The position numbers and the translations under genes were made by a program. From the NCBI GenBank assembly GCA_015272515.1, contig JACYLN010000089.1, forward strand, positions 1-64,000: a DNA stretch of 64,000 bases, read 5' to 3'. Below, one piece after another: positions 9,000 through 19,111 of this stretch. Position 1 is the first letter of the stretch; each line of letters starts with the position of its first letter. This DNA comes from Leptolyngbyaceae cyanobacterium C42_A2020_001. Its GTDB lineage: Bacteria; Cyanobacteriota; Cyanobacteriia; Leptolyngbyales; Leptolyngbyaceae. Under the pieces are notes generated by a model. The model was not told the origin of the DNA and did no database searches. It saw nothing but the letters and a program-made list of their open reading frames with translations.

Positions 9000-9035
9000 A
9001 CTATCCACCATCCACTGTGTCACTATCCACTATCC
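9000..9035. repeat. ACTATCC heptamer repeat
   Basis: Units ACTATCC (9000-9006), ACCATCC (9007-9013), ACTGTGT (9014-9020), then ACTATCC twice (9022-9035). This is a degenerate tandem heptamer in the divergent intergenic region between the EVE gene and the caspase-fold gene, of the short tandem repeat type common in filamentous cyanobacteria. Confidence 0.65.
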
Positions 9036-9067
9036 ACCCTTCCCCTTTTGATGTTGGAATAGAGAGT

Positions 9068-11323
9068 ATGGGGTTAACGCGACGGAATTTTTTGCAGCAG
9101 TCTGGATTGGCGCTGGCAGCGTGGGGTGCCAGCACAACGGGGCTGTGGACACTGGGCGATCGCTACCAGCAAGCTCTTGCGCTTCCTGCGGCTCGCAAAT
9201 TGGCGTTGTTGATTGGAATTAATCAGTATCCGTTTGGTACTGGCTTAGAGGGTTGCGTTACTGATGTCGAACTTCAACGCGAGTTACTGATTCATCGGTT
9301 TGGCTTTCAGCCTACAGATGTGCTGACTTTAACCGATTGGCAAGCGACTCGCGAAGCGGTTGAAACAGCGTTTGTTGAGCATTTAATTCAACAGGCAAAA
9401 GCGGGTGATGTGGTTGTTGTTCACTTCAGCGGGTTTGGCAGCACGTTAACCAGTGCGCCAGAAACACTACGAACCAGTTTGGTGATGGCAGACGCGGTGC
9501 AAACGGGCGAGGCTCCAGTGGTGAATGATTTACTGGATGAAACTCTGTGGCTGCTGCTGCGATCGCTGAAAACCGACCGAGTCACCACTATTTTAGACAC
9601 CAGCTACGTTTACCCTGGAAGTCCGCTACAAGGGAATTTACGGGTTCGCTCCTATCCCAATCCCTCCACAGCCCAGCCCAGCCCAGCAGAACTGGCGTTT
9701 CAAGCAACGCTTTTGACTCAGTTGCGGCTTGATCGAGAAAAACTTGCCGTTCAACGCAAAAATAGACCATTGCCAGGACTGGTGCTCACAGCAGCAGCAC
9801 CGACCCAGGTTGCTACAGAAGTTCGCTGGAATCGGTTCACGGCGGGTCTGTTTACAGAATCTCTAACCCAAGCTGTGTGGCAAGCATCCCAGGCAACTTC
9901 CATCTCCGTGTGTTTTGAGCGAGCGGCTCAGCAAGTTGAGCAAATTGCAAACCAGCAACCCCAACTCAGCGGGCAACGCAGCCAAGAATCAGTTTTGTCG
10001 TCTTACTTCTCACCGGGGTTATCGGCTGGAGCCGTGGGAGCGATCGCAGCGGTGGATGACATCAACCAAACGGTTCAGCTTTGGCTGGGAGGCTTGCCTG
10101 CCCCTCTGCTGGATCAGTATGGAGTGAATTCCCTCGTGCAGGTTTTGAGCCATGATCCCAATCCAGCGATCGCCCCAACCAGGCTACAAATTCTAAGTCG
10201 CGAGGGAGTCACAGCCAAAGCGAAGGTATTTGGGGAGTCACCGCTGGCAGAGGCAAACTTACCGCCGTTGCAAGTGGGGCAGTTGGTACAAGAATCCGTG
10301 CGCGTACTCCCCCGCAATATTGGTCTAACAGTTGCACTCAACAGCAGCCTGGAGCGGATTGAACGGGTGGATGCAGTGAGTGCATTTACGGCGGTTCCAC
10401 ACATTTCCTCGGCGATCGCAGGGGAGCAACCCGCCGACTATGTATTCAGCAAAACACCCTCTCCGCCAACTCAATTAGCCTCATTACCCACCAATTCATT
10501 GCAAGGACTGACAACCGATGCCACTGCCTCTGGCACCAGCTATGGGTTGTTTTCGCCAGGGCATGATGCCATTCTCAGCACTACGGGCGAAGGAGGAGAA
10601 GCCATTAAAGTAGCGGTGCGTCGGTTAGTGCCCAAACTCCAATCACTGTTGGCAACAAAGCTGCTGAACTTAACCGTCAACGACCAAACCTCACGCTTAG
10701 AAGTTCGTGCCAACCTGGAACTATTAGCTCCCCAAACTCAGATTCTGAGTTGGCAAGAGACAGGTCCGGTAGCGGCTGCGCCTACGCCAGCAACAACAGT
10801 TGCGAATCAGAATTTAATGCCGCTGCAAATACCCATTGGCCGCCACATTCGATATCAAGTTGAGAACAAAGGACAACACCCTATCTACCCATTGGCAATC
10901 TCACTTGATAGTTCTAAAAATTTGCTCTGGCTGATGGTTCCAGCCGTCCCGACCGACGGAGCTTTAGCACCTGGTACAGAATCGGGTGGAGCGGCGATCG
11001 CAGCTCAAACCGCATCAACTATTCCAGGGGCAGCAACAGGAGCCGATTGGCAAATTCAAGGTCCAACCGGATTGGCAGAGACCTATTTAATCTTCAGCCG
11101 CGCTCCCTTTAACCAAACGGTTGCGTTGTTGACCAGCCAACAACGGACTAATAGTAGCGCGATCGCCGGAACCACTCTCACCAATCCGTTAGACGTTGTG
11201 CAGGCAATTATGCAAGATCTCCATCAAGCAGCAGAACTGCCGACCGTCTTGAATCAACCGGATACTTATGCCCTGAATGTCAATGCGTGGGCAACTCTAC
11301 GCTTCGTCTATCAGATTGTTTAG
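9068..11323 (+). CDS. Caspase-fold protein with substituted catalytic dyad (pseudo-orthocaspase), DUF4384-like C-terminus
   Basis: About 751 residues from the ATG at 9068, which begins a twin-arginine-like signal (LTRRNFLQQSGLALAAWGAS); an upstream ATG at 9017 would spoil it. Residues about 43-270 form a p20-type caspase domain: LALLIGINQYPFGTGLEGCVTD, then the His loop HFSGFGS and the Cys loop ILDTSYVYPGS. In active orthocaspases these loops read SGHG and DCCHSG, so catalytic His is replaced by Phe and catalytic Cys by Ser. The C-terminal part (about 590-750) resembles DUF4384, with FSRAPFNQTVALL. It is probably an exported, non-proteolytic binding or regulatory protein. Confidence 0.85.
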   Translation: MGLTRRNFLQQSGLALAAWGASTTGLWTLGDRYQQALALPAARKLALLIGINQYPFGTGLEGCVTDVELQRELLIHRFGFQPTDVLTLTDWQATREAVETAFVEHLIQQAKAGDVVVVHFSGFGSTLTSAPETLRTSLVMADAVQTGEAPVVNDLLDETLWLLLRSLKTDRVTTILDTSYVYPGSPLQGNLRVRSYPNPSTAQPSPAELAFQATLLTQLRLDREKLAVQRKNRPLPGLVLTAAAPTQVATEVRWNRFTAGLFTESLTQAVWQASQATSISVCFERAAQQVEQIANQQPQLSGQRSQESVLSSYFSPGLSAGAVGAIAAVDDINQTVQLWLGGLPAPLLDQYGVNSLVQVLSHDPNPAIAPTRLQILSREGVTAKAKVFGESPLAEANLPPLQVGQLVQESVRVLPRNIGLTVALNSSLERIERVDAVSAFTAVPHISSAIAGEQPADYVFSKTPSPPTQLASLPTNSLQGLTTDATASGTSYGLFSPGHDAILSTTGEGGEAIKVAVRRLVPKLQSLLATKLLNLTVNDQTSRLEVRANLELLAPQTQILSWQETGPVAAAPTPATTVANQNLMPLQIPIGRHIRYQVENKGQHPIYPLAISLDSSKNLLWLMVPAVPTDGALAPGTESGGAAIAAQTASTIPGAATGADWQIQGPTGLAETYLIFSRAPFNQTVALLTSQQRTNSSAIAGTTLTNPLDVVQAIMQDLHQAAELPTVLNQPDTYALNVNAWATLRFVYQIV

Positions 11324-11444
11324 TGCAGCAAGGCAAGTTCTATCATGACTTCTCATCGTAAAATCTTGAGTCCAACCCAGAGCAATTTCACGACTCTCAG
11401 TATTCTCTAATCTGAAGTAAAAGAGTAGAAGGAGGTTTGGTTGA

Positions 11445-12674
<1,230 letters not shown>

Positions 12675-12680
12675 CAGTTG

Positions 12681-12974
12681 ATGAAGCTGCGTATTCTGGC
12701 ACTGCTGACGCTGGTAGTTCTTCCGGGCATTGCCGCAATGGGGATTAGTACTTACTACTTGTTTCCGGAGTGGGTGGCCCTGGCTGCCAGCCATCGCAAC
12801 TATCAGAAGCTGGCGCAGGTGCCAACGACCTCTGCTCGTGATTTGAGCGTTGCTCAATCGGCTGAAACTCGCCATCGCCTTAACTGCTTTGCAGAAGGGA
12901 TCGGTGTATTGTTGGGAGGCGTAATTTTCGCGATCGGGGTGCATGGCATTTGTACGTTGCCCCAGCAACGTTAG
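12681..12974 (+). CDS. Small two-helix membrane protein between sqdB and sqdX
   Basis: A 97-residue protein with a hydrophobic N-terminal segment (LRILALLTLVVLPGIAAMG) and a second near the C-terminus (GIGVLLGGVIFAIGVHGI), joined by a polar loop of about 45 residues. I chose the ATG at 12681; a TTG directly before it could also serve. It starts 6 bases after the sqdB stop, so it is almost certainly co-transcribed with sqdB. I do not recognise a named family. Position alone suggests a link to sulfolipid assembly or to the membrane that receives it. Confidence 0.7.
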   Translation: MKLRILALLTLVVLPGIAAMGISTYYLFPEWVALAASHRNYQKLAQVPTTSARDLSVAQSAETRHRLNCFAEGIGVLLGGVIFAIGVHGICTLPQQR

Positions 12975-13049
12975 TCGTTGGAAATGTTGCCTACGCTCCG
13001 ATTTGCTCAGACCGTGTTGATTCCCTATTGATTCTGCTTCTCAGTTTCT

Positions 13050-14183
13050 ATGCGAATTGCTCTATTTACCGAAACCTTTTTGCCAAAAGTGGATGGGATT
13101 GTGACGCGCCTGCGTCATACCGTTGATCATTTGCAGCGGTTGGGTGATCAAGTGCTGGTGATTGCACCAGATGGCGGGCTGAAAGAGCACAAAGGAGCCA
13201 AAGTGTATGGAGTCTCTGGGTTTCCGTTGCCGTTGTACCCGGAGTTGAAGTTAGCACTGCCGCGTCCAGCAATCGGGGAGGAGTTAGAGCGGTTTAAGCC
13301 AGATTTGATTCATGTTGTGAATCCAGCGGTGCTAGGTTTAGCGGGATTGTTCTACAGCAAAACATTGAATATTCCGCTGGTTGCGTCCTACCATACCCAC
13401 TTACCAGAGTATTTACAGCACTATGGTTTGGGAATGCTGGAAGGGTTGTTGTGGGAGTTGCTAAAAGCAGGACATAACCAGGCTGAGTTGAACCTGTGTA
13501 CCTCCACAGCAATGGTGCAGGCGTTGACCGAACATGGTATTGAGCGGGTGGATTTGTGGCAGCGGGGTGTAGATACGGAAATGTTTCAGCCCTATTTGGC
13601 CAACCAGGAGATGCGATCGCGGCTAACACAGGGTCATCCTGACAGTCCTTTGCTGTTGTATGTAGGTCGCCTTTCCGCCGAGAAAGAAATTGAACGGATT
13701 AAGCCTGTCGTGGAATCCATTCCCAATGCTCGACTGGCCCTGGTTGGTGATGGTCCCAATCGCCAAAATCTAGAAAAACATTTTGCTGGAACTCCAACTA
13801 ATTTTGTCGGGTACCTGCAAGGGTTGGAATTGGGAGCAGCCTTTGCTTCTGCGGATGCGTTTATCTTTCCGTCCCGCACTGAAACTTTGGGCTTGGTATT
13901 GTTGGAAGCGATGGCAGCCGGATGTCCGGTGGTTGCGGCTCGTTCTGGCGGTATTCCCGATATTGTGGAAGATGGTGTGAATGGGTTTTTATTTGATCCG
14001 AAAGATGAAAATGGGGCGATCGCGGCAACTCAACGCCTGTTTGCCAATCCAAACGAACGGGAAACCCTGCGCCACAATGCTCGTCGTGAAGCCGAACGGT
14101 GGAGTTGGTCGGCGGCAACTCAACAACTGCGAAATTACTATCGAGCCGTGTTGGATTCACGCATCATGCTTGCGGCGGCTTAG
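13050..14183 (+). CDS. sqdX: Sulfoquinovosyl diacylglycerol synthase (GT4 glycosyltransferase)
   Basis: SqdX transfers sulfoquinovose from UDP-sulfoquinovose to diacylglycerol, completing SQDG at the membrane. The 377-residue protein has a GT-B fold: an N-terminal RIALFTETFLPKVDGIVTRL segment, the SYHTHLPEYLQHYGLG acceptor-side motif typical of SqdX, the hinge LLLYVGRLSAEKEIE, and the donor-site EX7E-type motif in SRTETLGLVLLEAMAAGCPV. Genes sqdB, the small membrane protein and sqdX share one direction. The stop codon lies inside a dispersed AT-rich repeat that also occurs at the end of bchH. Confidence 0.95.
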   Translation: MRIALFTETFLPKVDGIVTRLRHTVDHLQRLGDQVLVIAPDGGLKEHKGAKVYGVSGFPLPLYPELKLALPRPAIGEELERFKPDLIHVVNPAVLGLAGLFYSKTLNIPLVASYHTHLPEYLQHYGLGMLEGLLWELLKAGHNQAELNLCTSTAMVQALTEHGIERVDLWQRGVDTEMFQPYLANQEMRSRLTQGHPDSPLLLYVGRLSAEKEIERIKPVVESIPNARLALVGDGPNRQNLEKHFAGTPTNFVGYLQGLELGAAFASADAFIFPSRTETLGLVLLEAMAAGCPVVAARSGGIPDIVEDGVNGFLFDPKDENGAIAATQRLFANPNERETLRHNARREAERWSWSAATQQLRNYYRAVLDSRIMLAAA

Positions 14184-14245
14184 GAATGAGAACGAATTAA
14201 AAATGAAAAGTTCAAAATGGCTGCCAATAAGGCTTTGCCACTTTT
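14180..14245 (+). repeat. Dispersed AT-rich repeat overlapping the sqdX stop, copy 1
   Basis: About 66 bases starting with TTAGGAATGAGAA, in which TAG is the sqdX stop codon. A hand alignment gives roughly 84% identity with 32358-32421, which begins in the same way at the bchH stop codon. Confidence 0.7.
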
Positions 14246-14261
14246 ATAGCTATGGACAGAA

Positions 14262-14543
14262 CTATTAAGACACAGCATCCTTCAGAACCGACTCCATTGC
14301 TTGGCGTAAAGACTCAAAGTTGGATAAAGTTTTGCGAATGTGGCTTTTCAGCCAAGCCCAACACTTTTCGAGCCAATTGAAATCTGGAGAATAAGCAGGT
14401 AGATCCATAAACGACAGCCCGCGGACTGAATCAGTTGGGCAAGCCGTCCCGCATGATGAAACGTCGCGTTATCTCAAATCAGAACCTTTCCGGGCTTGAG
14501 CGGTTGAAATGGATGGGGTTGGGGCACCTGCCAACGTAGACAC
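14262..14543 (-). pseudogene. Remnant of an IS630-family transposase (C-terminal part)
   Basis: Reading the minus strand gives QPLKPGKVLI, a TGA, then DNATFHHAGRLAQLIQSAGC, and after a frameshift LPAYSPDFNWLEKCWAWLKS and IRKTLSNFESLRQAMESVLK, ending at a TAA near 14269. DNATFH and the PAYSPDFNWLEKCW block hold the second Asp and the Glu of the IS630 DDE catalytic triad. With a nonsense codon, a frameshift and no N-terminal half it cannot encode an active enzyme. The fragment abuts the cimA stop codon with no spacer, so the insertion may have replaced the original cimA 3' flank. Confidence 0.85.
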
Positions 14544-16277
14544 TCACGATGTTGATACCGCGATCGCGTCTTTCACCGGTTGCTGCAACAGTAAACCGTA
14601 CTCCAAGCCTTCAACAACCGCGTGGTAGGACGCTTCCAGGATATTGCTGGAAACGCCTACAGTCGTCCAACGCTGATGCCCATTGCTGGACTCGATCAAC
14701 ACGCGAGTTTTGGCGGAAGTGCCAGCGGCTCCATCGAGAATTCGGACTTTGTAATCCACCAGATAGAACGAGGCGATTTCAGGATAAACGTTGATTAGCG
14801 CCTTACGTAGGGCAGCATCCATCGCCGCAACTGGACCATTACCCTCGGCAGCTTCAAGAATATCGTTGCCATCGACTGCCAGTTTGACGGTGGCTAGTGA
14901 GGTGGCACAAAGCATTTGTTGCCCTGAAGTCATATCGTAATGCACCTGGAAGCCCCTTACTTCAAACGGGCGAGATCGCTGCCCCAACGCTTCTCGCATC
15001 AATAGTTCAAAGCTTGCTTCCGCTGCCTCAAATTGATAGCCCTCGCTTTCAAGAGATTTCAGCCGTTGCAGAATTTGGCGACAGGTGGGATCTTGCTTAT
15101 CCAGTTCAATGCCAAAACTGCGAGCCTTTGCCAGGATATTACTTAAGCCAGATTGCTCTGAGATGACAATGCGGCGGCGGTTACCAACTTGTTCTGGTTG
15201 CATGTGTTCATAGGTCAACGGATTGCGTTCCACTGCGCTGACGTGAATGCCGCCTTTGTGAGCAAACGCCGATAATCCCACAAACGGCGCGTGATCGTTG
15301 GGTGCCAAATTCGCCACCTCACTGACAAAACGACTGGTTTCAGTCAGTTGTGCCAGTTGCACCTCAGAAATACAGTGAAATCCCAGTTTGATTTGCAAGT
15401 TAGGGATTACAGAACAAAGATTGGCATTGCCGCAGCGTTCACCATAGCCGTTGATTGTGCCCTGCACCATTGTTGCGCCCTGCATCACTGCCGCGATCGC
15501 ATTTGCAACCGCCACCTCCGCATCGTTGTGTGTGTGAATACCCAGCCGAGGTAAGGAATTTGGAAAGTGGGAAGGTTCAAAATTTTGAATTTTGGCTTCC
15601 GGTGAGTCAGCCGAACCGAATTTTGAATTTTGAACTTGAGCTTCCGTTCGTTCTGGAGCCGGAAATCCAAGACAGGCAACTACCTCTCGCACCATTTGAC
15701 TGATTTCATGAGGCAACGTACCACCATTGGTGTCACAGAAAACAAGCCATTCTGCTCCCGCCGCGATCGCTACCTGCAAAGTTTCTAAGGCGTACTCTCG
15801 ATTCCGCTTGTAGCCATCAAACCAGTGCTCCGCATCGTAGATCACGCGCCGACCGTTTGCCCGCAGGTAAGCGATCGTGTCTCGGATCATTGCCAGGTTT
15901 TCATCCAGGGTGGTTTTTAGCCCTTCCGTAACATGCAGATCCCAGGATTTGCCAAAAATCGTGACCCAGCGCGTACCAGCCGACAGGATCGGTTGCAACA
16001 TCGGGTCTTCACTTGCCGCCATTCCAGGACGACGCGTGGAGCAAAACGCTACCAATTCGGCTTGCGCCAATGGTTCTTCCCGCATTTGCCAAAAAAATTG
16101 CACATCTTTTGGATTAGCACCAGGCCAGCCGCCTTCAATGAAGGGGATACCGAGGCGATCGAGCTGTCGGGCGATGCGGATTTTGTCTTCGGTAGACAAA
16201 GAAAGCCCTTCGCGTTGAGCACCGTCTCGTAAGGTAGTGTCGTAAATCCAGATTCGGCGAGATGGGTCAGAAGTCAT
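14544..16277 (-). CDS. cimA: (R)-citramalate synthase
   Basis: CimA condenses pyruvate and acetyl-CoA to citramalate, entering the threonine-independent isoleucine route. The 577-residue protein has the HMGL-like TIM barrel (WIYDTTLRDGAQREGLSLS at the start, metal-binding HTHND near residue 250) and a C-terminal LeuA-type regulatory dimer domain (about 430-560). It is longer than usual because of an insert of about 30 residues just before HTHND, built from imperfect direct repeats (EAQVQNSKF and EAKIQNFE) and encoded by GAATTTT heptamers typical of intergenic DNA. The reading frame is intact, and the 3' end abuts an IS630 remnant. Confidence 0.93.
   Translation of the reverse strand: MTSDPSRRIWIYDTTLRDGAQREGLSLSTEDKIRIARQLDRLGIPFIEGGWPGANPKDVQFFWQMREEPLAQAELVAFCSTRRPGMAASEDPMLQPILSAGTRWVTIFGKSWDLHVTEGLKTTLDENLAMIRDTIAYLRANGRRVIYDAEHWFDGYKRNREYALETLQVAIAAGAEWLVFCDTNGGTLPHEISQMVREVVACLGFPAPERTEAQVQNSKFGSADSPEAKIQNFEPSHFPNSLPRLGIHTHNDAEVAVANAIAAVMQGATMVQGTINGYGERCGNANLCSVIPNLQIKLGFHCISEVQLAQLTETSRFVSEVANLAPNDHAPFVGLSAFAHKGGIHVSAVERNPLTYEHMQPEQVGNRRRIVISEQSGLSNILAKARSFGIELDKQDPTCRQILQRLKSLESEGYQFEAAEASFELLMREALGQRSRPFEVRGFQVHYDMTSGQQMLCATSLATVKLAVDGNDILEAAEGNGPVAAMDAALRKALINVYPEIASFYLVDYKVRILDGAAGTSAKTRVLIESSNGHQRWTTVGVSSNILEASYHAVVEGLEYGLLLQQPVKDAIAVSTS
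15550..15655. repeat. In-frame heptamer-rich insert in cimA
   Basis: Tandem GAATTTT units at 15618-15634 and a related copy around 15577-15594, each next to a GGAAGC-like sequence on the coding strand, make two imperfect direct repeats. They encode about 30 residues absent from typical CimA and directly precede the metal-binding HTHND motif. Confidence 0.65.
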
Positions 16278-16370
16278 GGAGGAGTGAGCCGCAGGGAAAA
16301 TGGAGACAACAGAAACCTATTGTAGAAAACTCCACGCCTGAGCAGCAGCTTTCACTCAACCCGGACTGTT

Positions 16371-16622
16371 TCAATTGTTTGAGAAGTGAGTCGCTCCATT
16401 ACGGCAAGCTGGCTCCAATTCGTGAGATTCCTCAAGTTGCCAACCGTCTTTTTCAAATTGTTCTTGGTAACGGCTAACCACAATCCAGGTATCCGGGCAA
16501 ACCACGGTTACCCAGCCTTGCTGCTGTTCCTTCACATACGCCCTCAGCGGGTTGGCGAGCGCTGCTTGAGAGCAACCACCATCGCGCACATACACTAACC
16601 GATGACCTTGTTTCCAGCTCAT
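16371..16622 (-). CDS. Conserved small protein of unknown function
   Basis: An 83-residue soluble protein, MSWKQGHRLVYVRDGGCSQA at its start, with a WVTVVCPDTWIVVSRYQEQF core that looks like a small beta-rich domain. No membrane segment or signal is seen. It starts with ATG and lies between cimA, from which it is divided by about 90 bases, and the GH57 gene, all on the minus strand. I do not recognise a named family. Composition is typical of a real small cyanobacterial protein. Confidence 0.6.
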   Translation of the reverse strand: MSWKQGHRLVYVRDGGCSQAALANPLRAYVKEQQQGWVTVVCPDTWIVVSRYQEQFEKDGWQLEESHELEPACRNGATHFSNN

Positions 16623-16822
16623 GTGATTTTGGGTTGAACGCTAACCTTACTGTACGGAGAAACTTGTTTAAACTTTATGAAGAGAGACAATCCTTAGACT
16701 TCCTTCATCTGGGTGCATCCAAGTTAGAGATTTTGTAGGAAGTCGTAGAAAAGACAGACATTCCTGAAGGGGATCTCTAGAATGAAACGATTGCGGGTCT
16801 TTTCGAGGTTCGGATTAACCAT

Positions 16823-18310
16823 TTAAGCGATCGCAGATTTTCCTTGTTCAAAAATTCGTTGCGCGTAATCTGTCCACATACCGTGCCCCCAATAGCGAAA
16901 ACAACTAGTTTGCAATACCAGATTATAAAGTAATGCCTGACGATACGAGAAAGTACGGGTTGTGGCAGGCTGTTGTTGCAGAAGCGGATCGAATTTGGCG
17001 TGAAACTGGGCGCTCAGTTGGTTCATGGGATTGAGCACATTGTCGTAGCCCTGTACCCAACTGATGTGATTCGTCCACGAGGCTCCCTCCATGTGAAAGT
17101 TGGGATTGGATTCTTGGATGGCAGCGATCGCCGTTTCTACCGTACAGTTTTCCTGAGCCATGTATTGCCATAGTTGATACTGTCCCACAGGCTGACAAGT
17201 TGGGAAATCGGATGGGTGTACTCCTGCCGCTGCAACCAACTCCAGATATTCCGTTCCGGTCATAGCAACAGTGCGCGACTGATGCATCATTTCGTAAGTG
17301 GCTTTTTTGAACGCATCTGGAAACTCATTCATCATCACGCCGCCATTTTCTCCATCAGCAATTTGGGTAACCAGCGAAGGAATTGAAACACCGCCGACAG
17401 TCGGCTTTTCTGGCTGGGATTTTGCTTCGTAATAAGGCTGCATCTGCCCCACAAGCTTAGTATCAGAGCCTTGAGTTTTAATCAAAACGGTAATGCTGGT
17501 GGTTTCACCTTGACTATTACGAGCAACCAGACGATGGGGAAGGTGTTTGTAACCCAACCGTTGACCATCGAATGTTTCAACGGTGTGTTCCTGAACCATC
17601 ATCCAGCGATAGCCGCAGTCGTTCAGCGCTTTGACAAACTCATACAAAGTGTCGGGATGGTTGGGCAAATGCATTTCCGGTGGTGAAAAGCCCTTGACCC
17701 GTGCCAGCGCTTCCCAGCCAAAGATGGCAGCAAAGTGGTGTTGCCATGCCTGGATGTGCAGTTTCAGGTCGGGAATGGGCGTGGAAGGAACCACCGCGTG
17801 CCCCCACATGGTTCCGAGCCATTCTACATACGGCTGATAAGCAGGGTCGCAAGTAATCCGCTTCAGGTTATCCAACACATCGCCTCGCCCCATCTGGCGC
17901 AAGCCCCACAGCAAATTTCCAGAATAATCCAGCATGACGCGGGGGTTGGCTCCCTGAGATACCAGTTCGGGAATGAACTCTGCCATGCGAGCGTAACACC
18001 AGGCAAACACGCCAGCGTTGTGGTTATCGCCTTCACCCTGATGCTCAAACATATATTGCAGATTATTGATCAGTGCCCCTTCCCAACCGGCCGGAACGGT
18101 GGGCTGATGCATGTGCAGGGCGATCGCACAGGCGGAATGCACCTCTTCTAACCGCAGGTTGGTATGCGGCAAAAAGACGGGGGTTGTTCGACTGGTCACT
18201 ACCTGCACCGCATCCTCCCAACCAGAAATGTTGGGCAAGCCATCCACAATCTCATCGAGTTGGGGTAGTTCCAGTTGAGGAGTTGGCGTAATCGTCATGG
18301 GAGTATCCAA
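16823..18310 (-). CDS. Glycoside hydrolase family 57 protein
   Basis: A 495-residue cytosolic protein with the GH57 N-terminal signature IALHMHQPTVPAGWEG (H-x-H-Q-P) near residue 87. A Glu in GFSPPEMHLPNHPDTL is placed like the family nucleophile, and NEFPDAFKKATYEMM lies further on. GH57 includes alpha-amylases, branching enzymes and 4-alpha-glucanotransferases; this cyanobacterial subgroup has no firmly assigned substrate, but a role in alpha-glucan metabolism is a reasonable inference. I kept the first ATG, though MTITPTPQ four codons later is possible. It stands alone, divergent from the Uma2 gene. Confidence 0.85.
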   Translation of the reverse strand: MDTPMTITPTPQLELPQLDEIVDGLPNISGWEDAVQVVTSRTTPVFLPHTNLRLEEVHSACAIALHMHQPTVPAGWEGALINNLQYMFEHQGEGDNHNAGVFAWCYARMAEFIPELVSQGANPRVMLDYSGNLLWGLRQMGRGDVLDNLKRITCDPAYQPYVEWLGTMWGHAVVPSTPIPDLKLHIQAWQHHFAAIFGWEALARVKGFSPPEMHLPNHPDTLYEFVKALNDCGYRWMMVQEHTVETFDGQRLGYKHLPHRLVARNSQGETTSITVLIKTQGSDTKLVGQMQPYYEAKSQPEKPTVGGVSIPSLVTQIADGENGGVMMNEFPDAFKKATYEMMHQSRTVAMTGTEYLELVAAAGVHPSDFPTCQPVGQYQLWQYMAQENCTVETAIAAIQESNPNFHMEGASWTNHISWVQGYDNVLNPMNQLSAQFHAKFDPLLQQQPATTRTFSYRQALLYNLVLQTSCFRYWGHGMWTDYAQRIFEQGKSAIA

Positions 18311-18496
18311 TTAAGACTGCCCAAAGTCTATCTTGGAAGTTCAATGGAAGTCTCTAATTCCAACCACGGACTTTATGATCGAAACAGAAAGATGATCGAA
18401 ACCACACCAGTTAGAAACCCAGAGTTTTCCCTCAGAGGAACTATCAGTCTAGGCATGGAAGCAGTTTAATTCAACAATTCATGAGGTTGAGCAATA

Positions 18497-19048
18497 ATGA
18501 CTCTGACTATCGCGAAATGGACGCTTGAGGAGTATCACCGACTCAGAGATGCAGAGATCTTGAGCGATCGCCGAGTAGAACTCTTGAAAGGAGACATTGT
18601 GGAAATGGCAATTGAAGGGGAGTTTCATGCCTATTCCAGCGACGAAGCAGGCGAATATTTGATGGGATTGCTGGGCGATCGCGCTAAAGTTCGGCAAGCC
18701 CACCCCATCACCTTACCCAACGATTCTGAGCCGGAACCCGATTTAGCGATCGTGCAACGGTTGGGACGAGAATATCGATCGCACCATCCCTATCCCGAAA
18801 ACATTTTCTGGATTATCGAGTATGCCGATTCCAGCCTGGACAAAGATTTGCAAGTTAAGAGTAACGTTTACGCCGAAGTGAGCATTCCAGAATACTGGGT
18901 TGTGAATTTAAGAGACATGCAGCTTGTTGTATTTCGCGATCCTCAGAATGGGGAATATCGCTCAAAAACCATCTTCACTAGCGGCATCATTCAACCTCTG
19001 GCGTTTCCAAATCTCGATATTTCTGTCGATGCTATTCTCAATCGCTAA
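18497..19048 (+). CDS. Uma2 family (DUF820) PD-(D/E)XK nuclease-like protein
   Basis: A 183-residue protein of the large cyanobacterial Uma2 family, which has a restriction-endonuclease-like fold. The probable active-site residues are present: Asp in EPEPDLAIVQRLG, Glu in FWIIEYADSSLDKDLQVK, and the Lys of DLQVKSNVYAEVSIPEYWVV (quoted in part). Copies are numerous in cyanobacterial genomes and their role is not established; links to mobile elements and DNA cleavage have been proposed. It lies about 60 bases upstream of glyS on the same strand. A degraded relative is present at about 32.6 kb. Confidence 0.9.
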   Translation: MTLTIAKWTLEEYHRLRDAEILSDRRVELLKGDIVEMAIEGEFHAYSSDEAGEYLMGLLGDRAKVRQAHPITLPNDSEPEPDLAIVQRLGREYRSHHPYPENIFWIIEYADSSLDKDLQVKSNVYAEVSIPEYWVVNLRDMQLVVFRDPQNGEYRSKTIFTSGIIQPLAFPNLDISVDAILNR

Positions 19049-19111
19049 TAGAAATCAATAGGGGCGGTACACTGGTAAAGATTTGCATGGAATCTGGTGT
19101 CTCGGTGAGCT

